The notes: generated by a model from the sequence alone, not told the origin. 64,000 nucleotides of DNA from Gracilariopsis chorda (GCA_003194525.1 NBIV01000158.1:62001-126000), one strand, 5' to 3'; positions 31,065-40,600 are shown, counted from the first letter of the stretch. Translations and numbers: made by a program.

Positions 31065-31682
31065 ACCATCCCCCCCCCCCCCCCCCCCCCCAAAGTTTTG
31101 TCATTCCCCCTTTCACATTGCCCACCCAATTGCAATCGCTCACACCATGAGCGCCAGCCACCGCACGCAGCTTGAGAGCTAAACGGGACACACAACAGCT
31201 TGGCACTGCCACGCGCGTCAATGCACATACGCACGTTGCTGTCGGCCAAAAACAACTATGGAGTATCAAAGTTGCTACCGTGTTTCACGTTTTTATCTAC
31301 TGCTGTTATCGCTTTTGTACAGTGTAAACAAATACGTGTTGTGTTCTATGCAATGCACCTCTCAAAACTCGCCAAACGCCACTAGTATGCATATCATAGT
31401 ACCGAAGGTAACCCTTAGTACATTCGCATGCCTACCAGTAGCAGCACTCGTGAGCACTGTCTCAGCCCGTTCCATCTTCCCAAACCGCCAACAAAACAAC
31501 ACATTATCAAAGCCAAAAACCTCAACACGCGTCCGTCCTGCTTGCATGCAAACCCCAGCACAAACAGCTCAACATCAACCGCCGAGAAAAGAGAAATTAC
31601 TAAAAACACACAAACAGACGTAAATGTGCAAGATACCAGTTGGTATCCAAAAACAAACAAAAAAACAAAAACAAAAAACAGC
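31065..31682. other. convergent spacer, A/C-rich
   Basis: Tail-to-tail between the C2H2 and GLTP-like genes. It carries a C22-24 run at about 31070-31092 immediately after the C2H2 stop. The rest is A/C-rich on plus, which is T/G-rich on the GLTP-like coding strand and consistent with that gene's 3' UTR. Confidence 0.6.
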
Positions 31683-32417
31683 TCAAGGCAAGTTGAGCAG
31701 CTCAAGTTGCGCATAGTAAGCGTACATGCGTTGTACAAGTGGGGTCATAGACTGCCCAAGTCGGTGCAAATAATGCTCATGCTGCTCTTCCTTGACACCA
31801 ATCTTAGACATGAACGCCTCCTTACTGGGCAGCAACAAGCACGCTCCCTTAACCGTTTTGCGAATGGTCCACGAATGATGAGGCGCCAATGCATCGTCAT
31901 ATGCCCTGGCTACGGCCCATCTCAGCGTACGATCCGCGGGCGACAAGGGCGAATCTTTCGCAAACGCCTGCGCCAAGCCGCCTAACAAGTGGTCGGTGAA
32001 CTTGAGCGCCCACATGAGGCGCGACAGCGTGCGGGTGAAACTGAAATCGTTGTGCAGTTGAGCATTTCTGCTGGTGACGGTGCCCTCCTTGAGCTCGTAC
32101 TGAATGGCGTTGTGAATGTGGGCGTACTCGAGGGGGTTGTGCGCGGCGTAGTGTTTGAGGGAGGTTAGCTTTTGATCAATGTCCTTTTTCACAAAGTGGA
32201 AGGCGGAGCCGAGGGTGTCGAACAGGTGGCACAGCTGTTGCATTGCGGCGATGAAGTGGGCGGTGGTTGGGAGCGGGTTGGTGGTTGTGCGGAACTGATG
32301 CTCCACGACTTCGAACGCTTTTGTCATTTTCTCAAAGTCGAACTTTGAGGCGGAGGAGTGTGACTCCGATGTGGCGGTTCCCAAGGCGTAAGAAGCGCGA
32401 GAGCGAAAGAAATCCAT
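31683..32417 (-). CDS. GLTP-fold lipid transfer protein, ceramide-1-phosphate type
   Basis: A 244-residue all-helical GLTP-family protein that moves a sphingolipid between membranes. Recognisable pieces are FDTLGSAF, the helix KKDIDQKLTSLK, RTLSRLMWALKF, and YDDALAPHHSWTIRKTVKGACLLLP. Headgroup residues read D79 and K83 (where glycolipid-binding GLTP has Asp and Asn), R129 and R133, W136 and H180. As I recall, the D/K/R/R/H set is that of CPTP and plant ACD11, which bind ceramide-1-phosphate rather than glycolipids. The start is the ATG of MDFFRSR; the frame is open further upstream but that part is low in family similarity. It shares a divergent promoter with the fluoride channel gene. Confidence 0.85.
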   Translation of the reverse strand: MDFFRSRASYALGTATSESHSSASKFDFEKMTKAFEVVEHQFRTTTNPLPTTAHFIAAMQQLCHLFDTLGSAFHFVKKDIDQKLTSLKHYAAHNPLEYAHIHNAIQYELKEGTVTSRNAQLHNDFSFTRTLSRLMWALKFTDHLLGGLAQAFAKDSPLSPADRTLRWAVARAYDDALAPHHSWTIRKTVKGACLLLPSKEAFMSKIGVKEEQHEHYLHRLGQSMTPLVQRMYAYYAQLELLNLP

Positions 32418-33121
32418 GTGCACAAGTGCGGGGGGTGCGTGAGAGGCAGTTGGTAGCGAAAACAGGCGATGGGACTTGGAACGGAAACAGCGGCGAAACG
32501 GAAAAGGGGTGCACACAAAAGTTAGCGTAGGGGGAAGTTGCGAAGAGGAAGGCGGCGGCGAGGGGGGGAAAAGGCGAGAAAGGAAACGGGCGGAAAGTGC
32601 AACGGTTAAAAGAGTAAACGAACTTGACGAGCGGCGGTTGCGGACGCCACAGCGATGTGGCGTGTATGTGTGCTGTATAACTGTGGCTTTGAGCTGCGCT
32701 CCGAGAGTCGTTGACAGTGGCATTGCTGGCGGACCGCCAAAATGTGCGGCGCGCGTTGTGGCGCGTGGCTGCGCTCTGTGGTGCGTGTTGTTTGCGCACA
32801 CATGCAACATTCGCTGTGCATGTGCTCGCGGTGTGCGCCCGCTTGGCGCCCTTTGCGCTTAGCGCTTTGTGCTCCATGCCCGAATAACTGCGCAGAAGCT
32901 GCACTTGGGCGCGCGGGGAGCGCTGCAAACCACAAGCCAAGCCAAGCCAAGACAAGCCAAGCCAAGCCAATGCAAGGCAGCGCTCCCCGCCCGCCCGCAG
33001 TGTCGTTCCCGTTTTGCAGCTATATCTGCATCCACATCTGTACTGCAAACAGCAAAACAAGATAGCGTCCATTCCACACAAACATCACACCATCACCGCC
33101 CGTAACACTAAACAAAAAGCA
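32418..33121. promoter_or_regulatory. divergent promoter with AAGCC array
   Basis: Head-to-head spacer between the GLTP-like and fluoride-channel genes. It contains an (AAGCC)n array framed by a perfect 12-bp inverted repeat (32915-32988, listed separately). No additional gene is seen. Confidence 0.55.
32915..32988. repeat. inverted repeat framing an (AAGCC)n array
   Basis: GGGGAGCGCTGC at 32915-32926 and its exact reverse complement GCAGCGCTCCCC at 32977-32988 enclose about eight AAGCC-type units (32933-32970; one reads AAGAC). The arms could form a 12-bp stem with a 50-nt loop, or serve as a pair of binding sites in the shared promoter. Confidence 0.9.
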
Positions 33122-33505
33122 ATGCGCAACACCTTCAACACGCTACTTCCGCTAGCAGCAGGCGCCACAGCAGGCGCGCTGCTCCGCCATCGAATCACAG
33201 CCGCCAGCGCAAATCCCCCCGCCGCAATGCGCACAGTCGCGCTCATAAACGTGGCAGGTTCATTCATGCTAGGTGCCAATCACGCCCTCACCACTCGAGC
33301 TGTCATTTCAAAACGATGGTCTCTCGCCCTGGGACCGGGCTTTTGCGGCGCTTTTACCACCTTCAGCACCCTCGCTGCTCAGCTCTTGGACGCCTGTAGC
33401 GCCCCGCGCGGCGCTGCCTATGCCGCCGCTCACGCCGCTTCCAGTTGCGTGCTCGGCGTGGCGGCCGTCGCCGTTGGCCGCTGGGTAGGCCTCCATATTT
33501 TCTGA
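33122..33505 (+). CDS. crcB: single-domain fluoride channel (CrcB/Fluc family)
   Basis: A 127-residue membrane protein with four hydrophobic helices and the CrcB/Fluc signatures. LINVAGSFMLG (residues 41-51) has the pore asparagine N43, and GFCGAFTTFSTL (73-84) has two phenylalanines (F78, F81) in the spacing of the fluoride-coordinating Phe pair. Known Fluc channels are antiparallel dimers exporting toxic fluoride; fungal and plant FEX proteins are fused two-domain versions, so a bacterial-like single domain in a eukaryote is notable. No presequence precedes the first helix. Codon use and GC content look like the neighbours, so any transfer would be old. The start is the first ATG, a few codons before helix 1. 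Confidence 0.88.
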   Translation: MRNTFNTLLPLAAGATAGALLRHRITAASANPPAAMRTVALINVAGSFMLGANHALTTRAVISKRWSLALGPGFCGAFTTFSTLAAQLLDACSAPRGAAYAAAHAASSCVLGVAAVAVGRWVGLHIF

Positions 33506-33556
33506 ATACACTGTGCATTTTCATATTTTTGCCAAACGGGCTCAACCCTGCCGCTT

Positions 33557-34234
33557 TTGCTCGCGCAGCGCCGAGCTGCAACCATCATTTGCCTTCTCTC
33601 GTCGTCGTCGACGCCCGTGATCCCCGTCGCCGTGCGCTTCCAATATGCTTTCATTGCGCCATGCGTCATCCATTCTGTCATCCTCCCTGATTCGAAACCT
33701 TCGCCCCCCGCCGCCACCTCCCGCTTGCTGACCACCGAAACACCAACCTCGCACTACCGCACCCAACCCAAAGCCGTCTACACCCTCCCCTTCTACGGCG
33801 CATCCGATCAAGCCCTCCATCAACTCCCAGACCCACTCGTCAAAAAGGCCCTGCGCGCATACGGAGCACTTGTCCGACCCCGCGATCCACCGCACCATCT
33901 CAGAGACAGATTACGTCGTCTCACCAATGCAACGTACCGACCTAAGCAACTCACTATCGACGGTGTCGTTGTTTCTAACAAGATGGACAAGAGCGTCGTC
34001 ATTGCCGCTAGGAGACAGTGCTTTTCTAAAAAGTTACAAAAGGCTTATACCAAGACCAGACGCTTCATGGCTCATGATGAACTCAATCTGTGTAGAGAGG
34101 GCGATCGAGTTGTTATCAGGTCGTGTAGAATCATGTCAAAGAGAAAGGCACATGTCGTTGTGGAGAACTATGGAGACCCTACTCGACCAGGACAAGATCT
34201 ACGTGCCGTTAACTTGCATGATATCCAAACCTGA
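33557..34234 (+). CDS. mitochondrial ribosomal protein uS17, N-terminus unresolved
   Basis: The uS17 domain covers the last about 95 residues (IDGVVVSNKMDKSVVI, KKLQKAYTKTRRFMAHDE, EGDRVVIRSCRIMSKRKAH) and binds 16S-type rRNA in the small subunit. Because rps17 is usually plastid-encoded in red algae, a nuclear organellar uS17 is inferred to be mitochondrial. The open frame contains no ATG before the domain. An ATG at 33645 in another frame encodes a good presequence (MLSLRHASSILSSSLIRNLR) and then stops at 33729-33731. One missing C in the C-run near 33700-33711 would link that presequence to the domain frame, so a sequencing error, a genuine frameshift or an unrecognised intron is likely. 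No in-phase GT-AG pair was found. The gene lies 51 bp behind the fluoride channel gene on the same strand. Confidence 0.8.
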   Translation: MLAQRRAATIICLLSSSSTPVIPVAVRFQYAFIAPCVIHSVILPDSKPSPPAATSRLLTTETPTSHYRTQPKAVYTLPFYGASDQALHQLPDPLVKKALRAYGALVRPRDPPHHLRDRLRRLTNATYRPKQLTIDGVVVSNKMDKSVVIAARRQCFSKKLQKAYTKTRRFMAHDELNLCREGDRVVIRSCRIMSKRKAHVVVENYGDPTRPGQDLRAVNLHDIQT

Positions 34235-34444
34235 CCACAACCACTCTTCTTTGTTTGCGTGAGTTAGCAGCGGACATCTGTCTCTCAGTTTTTTACACAC
34301 ATATCTTTTCTCAAGTGGCAACAAAAAAAAGTCATGCACTACTCGTACAAAGTCAACCATCAGCAATCACAACAACCACTGCCTTGACAGATCGGAAAAG
34401 AAGCGGAAAGAGCGTGTATAAAAAAGTAAACAACGTGAAAAGTG

Positions 34445-35186
34445 TTAAGCTTGATACGATTGATCGTAAGATCGATCATCATAAGACCGCTCAGCATCGG
34501 TCTCTGAAAAGCGATATTCAAAGCTTTTTGGACCTCGACTGGCAATGTATGCCGAGATAATGCAGAAGAAGACGAGCATCCATGCAAAAGCTACTGGAAC
34601 GTTTGAGGGGGAGGGCGCGCGTGATGACTTGGTTGCCGTCAGAGTGATGCTTCCCACAAACTAAATCGCAGAGGAACCCCCACGTGTGAAATTGGTAAGT
34701 TAGTGATGGAGAAAGCGAAACGTCTTTGTGCTGCGTTGGCATTTACGTACCCACCAGAGTGCAAGCCATGTAAACATTATAATCTCTACGTTGGCTGGTA
34801 GAAAGACGCTGGAGCAGTAATCCAGAAAGTACCATATTATGGTGATTGTCAGAATTACCCAACCCACAGTGGCCCATGCGACCTGTTTCATATGCATACA
34901 ACGCGCAGGAAGACGCGGGAGATAGAGAACAACGCGATTAGCAAGCGAGATTCTTCGCAACGAGCATGTGGTCAACATTCTGTCTTGTTTTTCCGTTCTA
35001 GAAACTTACGCCGTACTGACATCGACTTGTACCCACATTGGCGTTGAAGAGACATACGTCTTCGAATGTACCATTCACGGTGGGCGCTTCAATCTTCAGT
35101 TGGTTGGGAAATATCCCCATGATGACCGTTGTCCATATCCATTCAATGACGTATAGAATGATGCGACAGCATTCGAGACGACCCAT
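34445..35186 (-). CDS. synaptogyrin-like MARVEL-domain protein, three exons
   Basis: Exons (minus strand) are 35186-35010, 34882-34751 and 34660-34445. Introns are 127 and 90 bp, both phase 0, with donors GGC|GTAAGT and TGG|GTACGT and acceptors AAACAG|GTC and ATTTAG|TTT. The 174-residue product has four spans: YVIEWIWTTVIMGIF, ATVGWVILTITIIWYFL, IIMFTWLALWWFVGSI and VAFAWMLVFFCIISAYI. The first luminal loop carries two cysteines in EDVCLFNANVG...CQYG, and WWFVGS follows in span 3, as in animal synaptogyrins. The Tyr/Asp-rich tail (YDDRSYDQSYQA) is also reminiscent of that family. Synaptogyrins are vesicle-membrane proteins; outside animals a general trafficking role is inferred. In-frame TGA just upstream supports the ATG at 35186. 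It converges on uS17m, 210 bp between stops. Confidence 0.72.
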
Positions 35187-35431
35187 GTTGTGAAGGTAGG
35201 AGTGTCAATGAAGTGGTGCACGGAAGACTGGAAAGGAATGATGCTGCACAGAGTTGATGGGGAGGGTCGGGTATTGCGGAGGCCTTTGTTGCGGTGGTCA
35301 TGGCTCCTCTTGGCACCCTAAGAAACAGACGACGGGTGTTACCGTTACGGATTGAGGGTGGAGCGGTGAGCAGATACATTGTGAATGTGGTTTAAGTATT
35401 TCCAAGATACTTCCCCCTAAGCACACGAGTA

Positions 35432-35504
35432 GGCCCCGTGGCGTAATGGATAACGCGTCAGACTTCGAATCTGAAGATTGTGGGTTCGAGTCCCACCGGG
35501 GTCG
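35432..35504 (+). tRNA. trnR-UCG: tRNA-Arg (anticodon UCG)
   Basis: A 73-nt cloverleaf without intron. Acceptor stem GGCCCCG/CGGGGTC, D stem GCGT/ACGC, anticodon stem TCAGA/TCTGA with loop CTTCGAA (anticodon TCG), variable loop AGATT, and T stem GTGGG/CCCAC with TTCGAGT; discriminator G. Internal A and B boxes are intact and a T5 run follows within 10 bases. No CCA is encoded, as expected for a nuclear gene. Confidence 0.95.
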
Positions 35505-35530
35505 CGAGTACTTTTTCGTACAGTTACTTT

Positions 35531-35630
35531 CATTATAATTTTTTTCAATTTTTCTTCATCATTTCATTATACTTTTTTTCAATTTTTCTTCATCATTTCA
35601 TTATACTTTTTTTCAATTTTTCTTCATCAA
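35531..35630. repeat. tandem repeat, 3 x 34 bp, T-rich
   Basis: Three units of period 34 (start CATTATA, then a T run, CAATTTTTCTTCATCA). They begin 26 bases past the tRNA-Arg gene. The units are nearly identical, so the array is young. Confidence 0.92.
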
Positions 35631-36363
35631 ATTCCACCTATCCCAGTTCAAGCTCTCTCTCTCTCACGTTTCGCTGCAGGCTGCACTACGTGTCTTGATG
35701 GCAGGAAAGAGCGCTCTCTGCTGTCTTTCATAAAAATTCGATGTCAATCCACCTGGAATCTGGCACTCTCTCACAGGCACAGAAGATTTCTAGCATCGAA
35801 AAAGACAAACGCTAAATCCACTGTCAAGTCTACAGCTTCCGCTACATCTGATTTCATTTCGCGGAGACATTATTTGGAGAGCTTCTTTCTGCCCAACAAC
35901 CCCTCTATTCGCAAATGTGTTCTTCAGGCTTCACAAAGATAAGTTCTCTGGCACATGCAGCACTGGTACCACGACAAGTTCCTCAGATCCTGGTGACAAA
36001 ACATCTATAACTTAAAAAGACTGTAGGGAAAGAGAAAAACAGGCGCAGAGATCGAGAACAAATACCAAACAAAGAAGCTTCGCTATAAATAACGCCTTAG
36101 CATATGTTCCAGTTGTTTTCTGAGCTGCTGGAACTTACAAAAACAAAAAAAACAATCACTCTCACTTTGATAAATCATCATCGATGAAACCGAGGGGTAG
36201 AGCTAAACCAGGTAACCCCCAACCTCCTCCCCTTTCCTTGGTGGAGGACTGATGAGATTTGACGATGGACACAAACAAGGGGTATCGATCTATGCAACGA
36301 TAGAAAAAATTACAAATATATTGCTAAAAACTTCCACCACCTTCAAGCTTTTTCGGCACGTCT
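35631..36363. other. intergenic between the two tRNA-Arg genes
   Basis: No gene is supported. The 60 bases before the second tRNA are A/T-rich (AAAAAATTACAAATATATT, 36304-36322), a common feature upstream of Pol III genes. Confidence 0.5.
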
Positions 36364-36436
36364 GGCCCCGTGGCGTAATGGATAACGCGTCAGACTTCGG
36401 ATCTGAAGATTGTGGGTTCGAGTCCCATCGGGGTCG
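36364..36436 (+). tRNA. trnR-UCG: tRNA-Arg (anticodon UCG), second copy
   Basis: Same 73-nt tRNA as the copy at 35432 apart from two positions. The base 3' of the anticodon is G instead of A (loop CTTCGGA), and the last T-stem pair is G-T (GTGGG/CCCAT). A T5 run follows within 15 bases. The two copies are 0.93 kb apart on the same strand; flanks are not alike beyond the gene, so the duplication is not a recent segmental one. Confidence 0.95.
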
Positions 36437-36607
36437 ATTTCTCTTTTTCGCTTTTGCTTCTCCAGCCGCTTCTTGTTCGACAGCCGAAGGGAACGAGGTG
36501 GTCACCCTCGAATAGAAGCAGCGTTTCCGGGCTGCGAAAGTTGTGGTCACGGGTCGAACATTGTGAATTCCAACTCTTTTGTGTCAGTGAAGCGCACGCG
36601 CAGCGAC

Positions 36608-37279
36608 ATGGTCGTCGAGAAAGCGAGCGCTCCGCCGCCAGACCGCGACGCCCTGCGCCAGCAGCGCGTTCGCAACCGCATCCTCGCCCAAGAATGGGCT
36701 GGAAACGAAATCGACAACCTTGCAACCGCATTTACGAAGCTCTATGCGCAACCCCCGCAGTCCGCCCCCGAATATACCAACGCGCTACCCCCTATCCTCG
36801 ATATGCTCGACTCCATTTCCGCGGCGTGCGATGCAGCCGCTGCCTCCGTTGCTGTCGCTACCATTGAGCAGCAACACCTTGCGGAAGAAACCGCCGCCGT
36901 TGAGGAAATCGTCGTCTCCCGCACTAAGGAAGTACACTCTTTGAGAGAAAGCTTGAGCGCAGAACGCAAAAAGGCGGAGCGAAACAAACAATATGACGCT
37001 ATTGCTTCGCTTATATTGAAGTGGCCTAAGGTGGAACATTCTATGAAACGCAAGGAACTTTTACAACGACGTATTGAATCTGTTGATGATCAGATCTCAG
37101 CCCTGTCGCGAGTTAAGGATAACATTTCTAAGGAGTTGCGCTTGTTGCTTCATTGCGCGGATGGTTTGCAAGAATCGTGTCGCGATATGGTTGAAATGAT
37201 TGACGAGTCTGTTACAAGCTCGCATCGCGATCAACTTGACGAGGTTGACGACGACGATGTCATGGACACTACGCTATAG
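36608..37279 (+). CDS. THO complex subunit 7 (THOC7)
   Basis: A 223-residue, mostly coiled-coil protein. The central block from AERKKAERNKQYDAIASLI through KWPKVEHSMKRKELLQRRIESVD to SALSRVKDNISKELRLL matches the THOC7/Mft1 pattern, in which QEYDALAKVI and a short HP-type break precede a second long helix. THO couples transcription to mRNA processing and export in the nucleus. The N-terminal 60 residues contain a helix around DNLATAFTKLYAQ; the tail is acidic (DEVDDDDVMD). The ATG is the first in frame, 172 bases after the tRNA-Arg gene, with no intron. Confidence 0.78.
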   Translation: MVVEKASAPPPDRDALRQQRVRNRILAQEWAGNEIDNLATAFTKLYAQPPQSAPEYTNALPPILDMLDSISAACDAAAASVAVATIEQQHLAEETAAVEEIVVSRTKEVHSLRESLSAERKKAERNKQYDAIASLILKWPKVEHSMKRKELLQRRIESVDDQISALSRVKDNISKELRLLLHCADGLQESCRDMVEMIDESVTSSHRDQLDEVDDDDVMDTTL

Positions 37280-38794
37280 TAATTCTTCAGCTGTGTTTTC
37301 CAACGTACATTCGCATCATCCGTTTCTCTCGTAGGTGTCCATGCACCTGTGCTGTGTCCATTGCATTCCTCTGCTTCGAACCATCAGCTAGGCAAGTTGG
37401 AAAATCTTCGCGTTACGTTCATTGCCTTCACGTCTCGACGCGTTCTTGCTTTCTCCACAAAAAGGATTTGTACAGCTCCGTTTCCGTGATACAAAGTTTT
37501 GCAGTACAAAGGACCTCTCTTCCAGTGCGTATGTGACTTGATCACGTGTGCCCTCCCACTTTCTAACTCATGCTTCCCGTGACAGAATCTTTCCCGGGAC
37601 ACGTAAGCTCAATCCCCAATTATTGCAGTCATGATACTACTGTCGTTGTGGTAAAGACGAATCACAAGTCACACTATTGTATTCAACATGGCTTACATGT
37701 TCAACATGTTGTCCCAAGGAAAATAAGTCTTCACTTCCTGTGACGGCTCACTTTCGTTAGATTCCGCTTTCTGGATAACAGTTTGTTTTGTGGCGAATAC
37801 ACGTGAGCTCTCAGCAAAAAGGTTTGAGATACAACCGTATCCTTTTCGGATGAAAATTATTCCTCATTTCCGAAGCCATGGCTGGTGCATCTTGCGCGAT
37901 GGTCTTATTATCTGACTAGCCTCGAGAAGATTCCGCGAATCATTCCGGGTTCTTGAGACTGGAGCACAGAGGTTGCGCATCTGAAGAGCGGCCATATCCG
38001 TCTCTGCAATTATGTATCCAGGGCAAGGATATGAACTTGCATGTTACTGTAGCACCAGTGCATAAACAAGAGAGATTGGTGCTGACTTCCCTTCACTGAT
38101 ATCATTCTCGTGAAACCATCATAATTATGAAGAACACGAAGGTACTGGTGCAATAGGCGAGTCAGTTTTGTGGACCACTTTGGGTCTAATTGTCTCGTGA
38201 CGGGGGACAAATCATCGTGTCTCTCATCGCTGGCCTCAAAGAGAAGAGCTTAGTCTCGAGGGTTGCTGTGTGTTTAGCAGCACCAGTCTATGAGGAGTGA
38301 TTAACATTAGAGACGGCTCTTTTACTGTACGCCGCTCTGTCTCGCCTGACGCATCGCCAACATGGAAGGTAGAGAAAATGCGTGTTTGAAAGTCTCGTTG
38401 ACGAGATTCCACAATATCCTGTACTTTGTTGTTGGAGGCAAGTGTTCCATTTTGATTCTGACTACGAAACCCATTAGCAGTGGACGCTTTCACAATTGAA
38501 TCGATCGACGCGACAGGATCATTTTTGTTGGTTGCGTCTGCCAGCAACCTGACGACGTTGTGTCAAGGCAGTTTCTCTTGTTTTGTCCTTGCACTCGTTG
38601 CAGGGGTTTGTCTTCAATGCTTGATACTTTCTTACAGGTTTTTCAATCAAGTCCCCGGATAAGTAGATACCCGATTGCGTCCATTACCACGGGTATGCCT
38701 TGCGCCTTTGTGGAAAGAGCTTACACACCCACTGGGTTTCAATGTTGTGGAACTCTTCAGGTGAGGGCTTTGTGGAGTGTGTGTGTGTGGTTAC

Positions 38795-38988
38795 GGGCAC
38801 GTGCCCCTAATTCCAAGGCAACGGTATTCGCTTTCTACAAGTAGAATGCTAATTATCTATTCGACGGCTAAATTCCCCTAACAGACCCAATCGCATCTCC
38901 ATTGGGCTTCCTCATCCGGCGTAACTTTATAGCTCCATAGCCTTTTCGGAAGGTCGGCACACCTCGACGGGCGGAACTGCATGTGCCC
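38795..38988 (+). repeat. short dispersed repeat, copy B
   Basis: A 194-bp copy starting GGGCACGTGCCC directly after a (TG)n run and TTAC, and ending AACTGCATGTGCCC. It includes AGACCCAATCGCATCTCC, CTTCCTCATCCGGCGTAAC and TTTTCGGAAGGTCGGC. The first ten bases and the last ten are inverted repeats of each other apart from one transition. Confidence 0.88.
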
Positions 38989-39452
38989 TGAGCGGGACTC
39001 GCTAGTACCTTGCAGTGGTCCCTCACCACAACGGTATCCAGCGCAAAGCGATTTAGCATCGTGATTCCACATCGGCTACGACAACTTTGACGCCCCTTTG
39101 TGGAGTGATTCGCATCAGCATGAACCACAGATGGCAATCTGGTTGAGCCCATACTTACATTGAGATATGAGGAAACTAAACAAACATTCCACGAATTGTG
39201 AGATTCAGCGCATTTACCTTCCTTAGAATTCGATAGGAACCGGGTACGACCCTCTCTAAAAATCTCACGACTACTTCCTCGCTCTTTCTCTGGAGCAAAA
39301 CAATAAAGCATCATAAGCTAAAACTCTCAAGTCTTTCGATGTGTCAAGCCGTGTTGTCACCAGAATTACTACGCTTTTCCTGCTGAAGACTTAAGACTGT
39401 TCCAAGATGAACAGCAAGTTGCTAGAAAGATTCAATATGTGTGTGTGTTTAC

Positions 39453-39651
39453 GGGCACGTGCCTCTGATTTCGAGGCAGCGGTATTAACTTTCCAGAAGA
39501 AGTAGAAGGCTAATTATCTATTCGACCGCTAAATTCCTCTAATAGACCCAATCGCGTCTCCATTTGGCTTCCTCATCCGGCGTAACTTTGTAGTGTTTTG
39601 TAGCCTTTTCGGCAGGTCGGCACACCTCGACGGGCGGAACTGCATGTGCCC
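39453..39651 (+). repeat. short dispersed repeat, copy C
   Basis: A 199-bp copy, GGGCACGTGCC to GCATGTGCCC, preceded by (TG)n TTTAC. It is about as close to copy B as copy A is. No convincing target-site duplication was found beyond the element. Confidence 0.88.
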
Positions 39652-40600
39652 TATTCAATATGCTTGGTTCGACTCTTGTCTCATGTTTTCAAGAGAGCTA
39701 TAGACATAAGCCGTTTGTATCAACCTTTACGTCGAAGCAGAATCGAGATTGCTCAGTCTGATCGGGGACCGCAGTTACTACACAACATATCTATCAGGTT
39801 ACAGCCGGTAGTGAACACGTCAATCGTTTCAGGTAGGGATTTTTCAAAACACGTTTTCCGTGCTTCCCCTTCTTGATATATAGTGATAGTCTAGCACTGT
39901 CTCGGTATTCTAGGTGAGCGTAGCGCCGCTACTGCAGGTAGGTGGAGGAGAGATGCTACTAGTAGTCATTGGTTACAACCGGACGATAGAAGCTAAAACC
40001 AGTGTCACAGGATTGTGATGGTCTTAGCAAGCTCTCTTACCGCGACGGAACTAGGCGTTTAGTTGGGATGCCGAGGTACAACACTGGTGAAATGTAACTA
40101 GACGTAAAGCAAAGAGAGTTACTAAGAGGCCTGTAGGGCCCCCTACCATACATTCGAAATTAGGATTGCGGCCCGCATAACTACAACAGCACATACTGAT
40201 AGAAGGCGAAATATTGCTTCTAGAGTTTCACACCTTTCTCTAGGCTTCAGGTGTTGAACTCTTTTGTCTTTGGCATGGACGTGCAAAGTTCTACTTACGG
40301 CATTTTCAAAAGGACCCTTTGTTGAAGAACTCTTCTCCATTTCAGCAAATCGATGAACATCCGAGCATCCATGCACCGTATCCTGATCTTTCTTTGTATT
40401 GGGCGTTCTGGGTAGGGATACTTTGAGATACTTTGGTTTTTTTTACAGATCAGTATGAAGCGGACTACCAAGGGCCCTTCATTTCTATTGAGCGGCATTT
40501 GAAACTTTTCAACGATTGCTCCCATGACCCGATGATTCAAGACTATGTCAACGATACAGTGCATTCTACAACTCGCAGTAACCCTTTACATAATGTTTTT

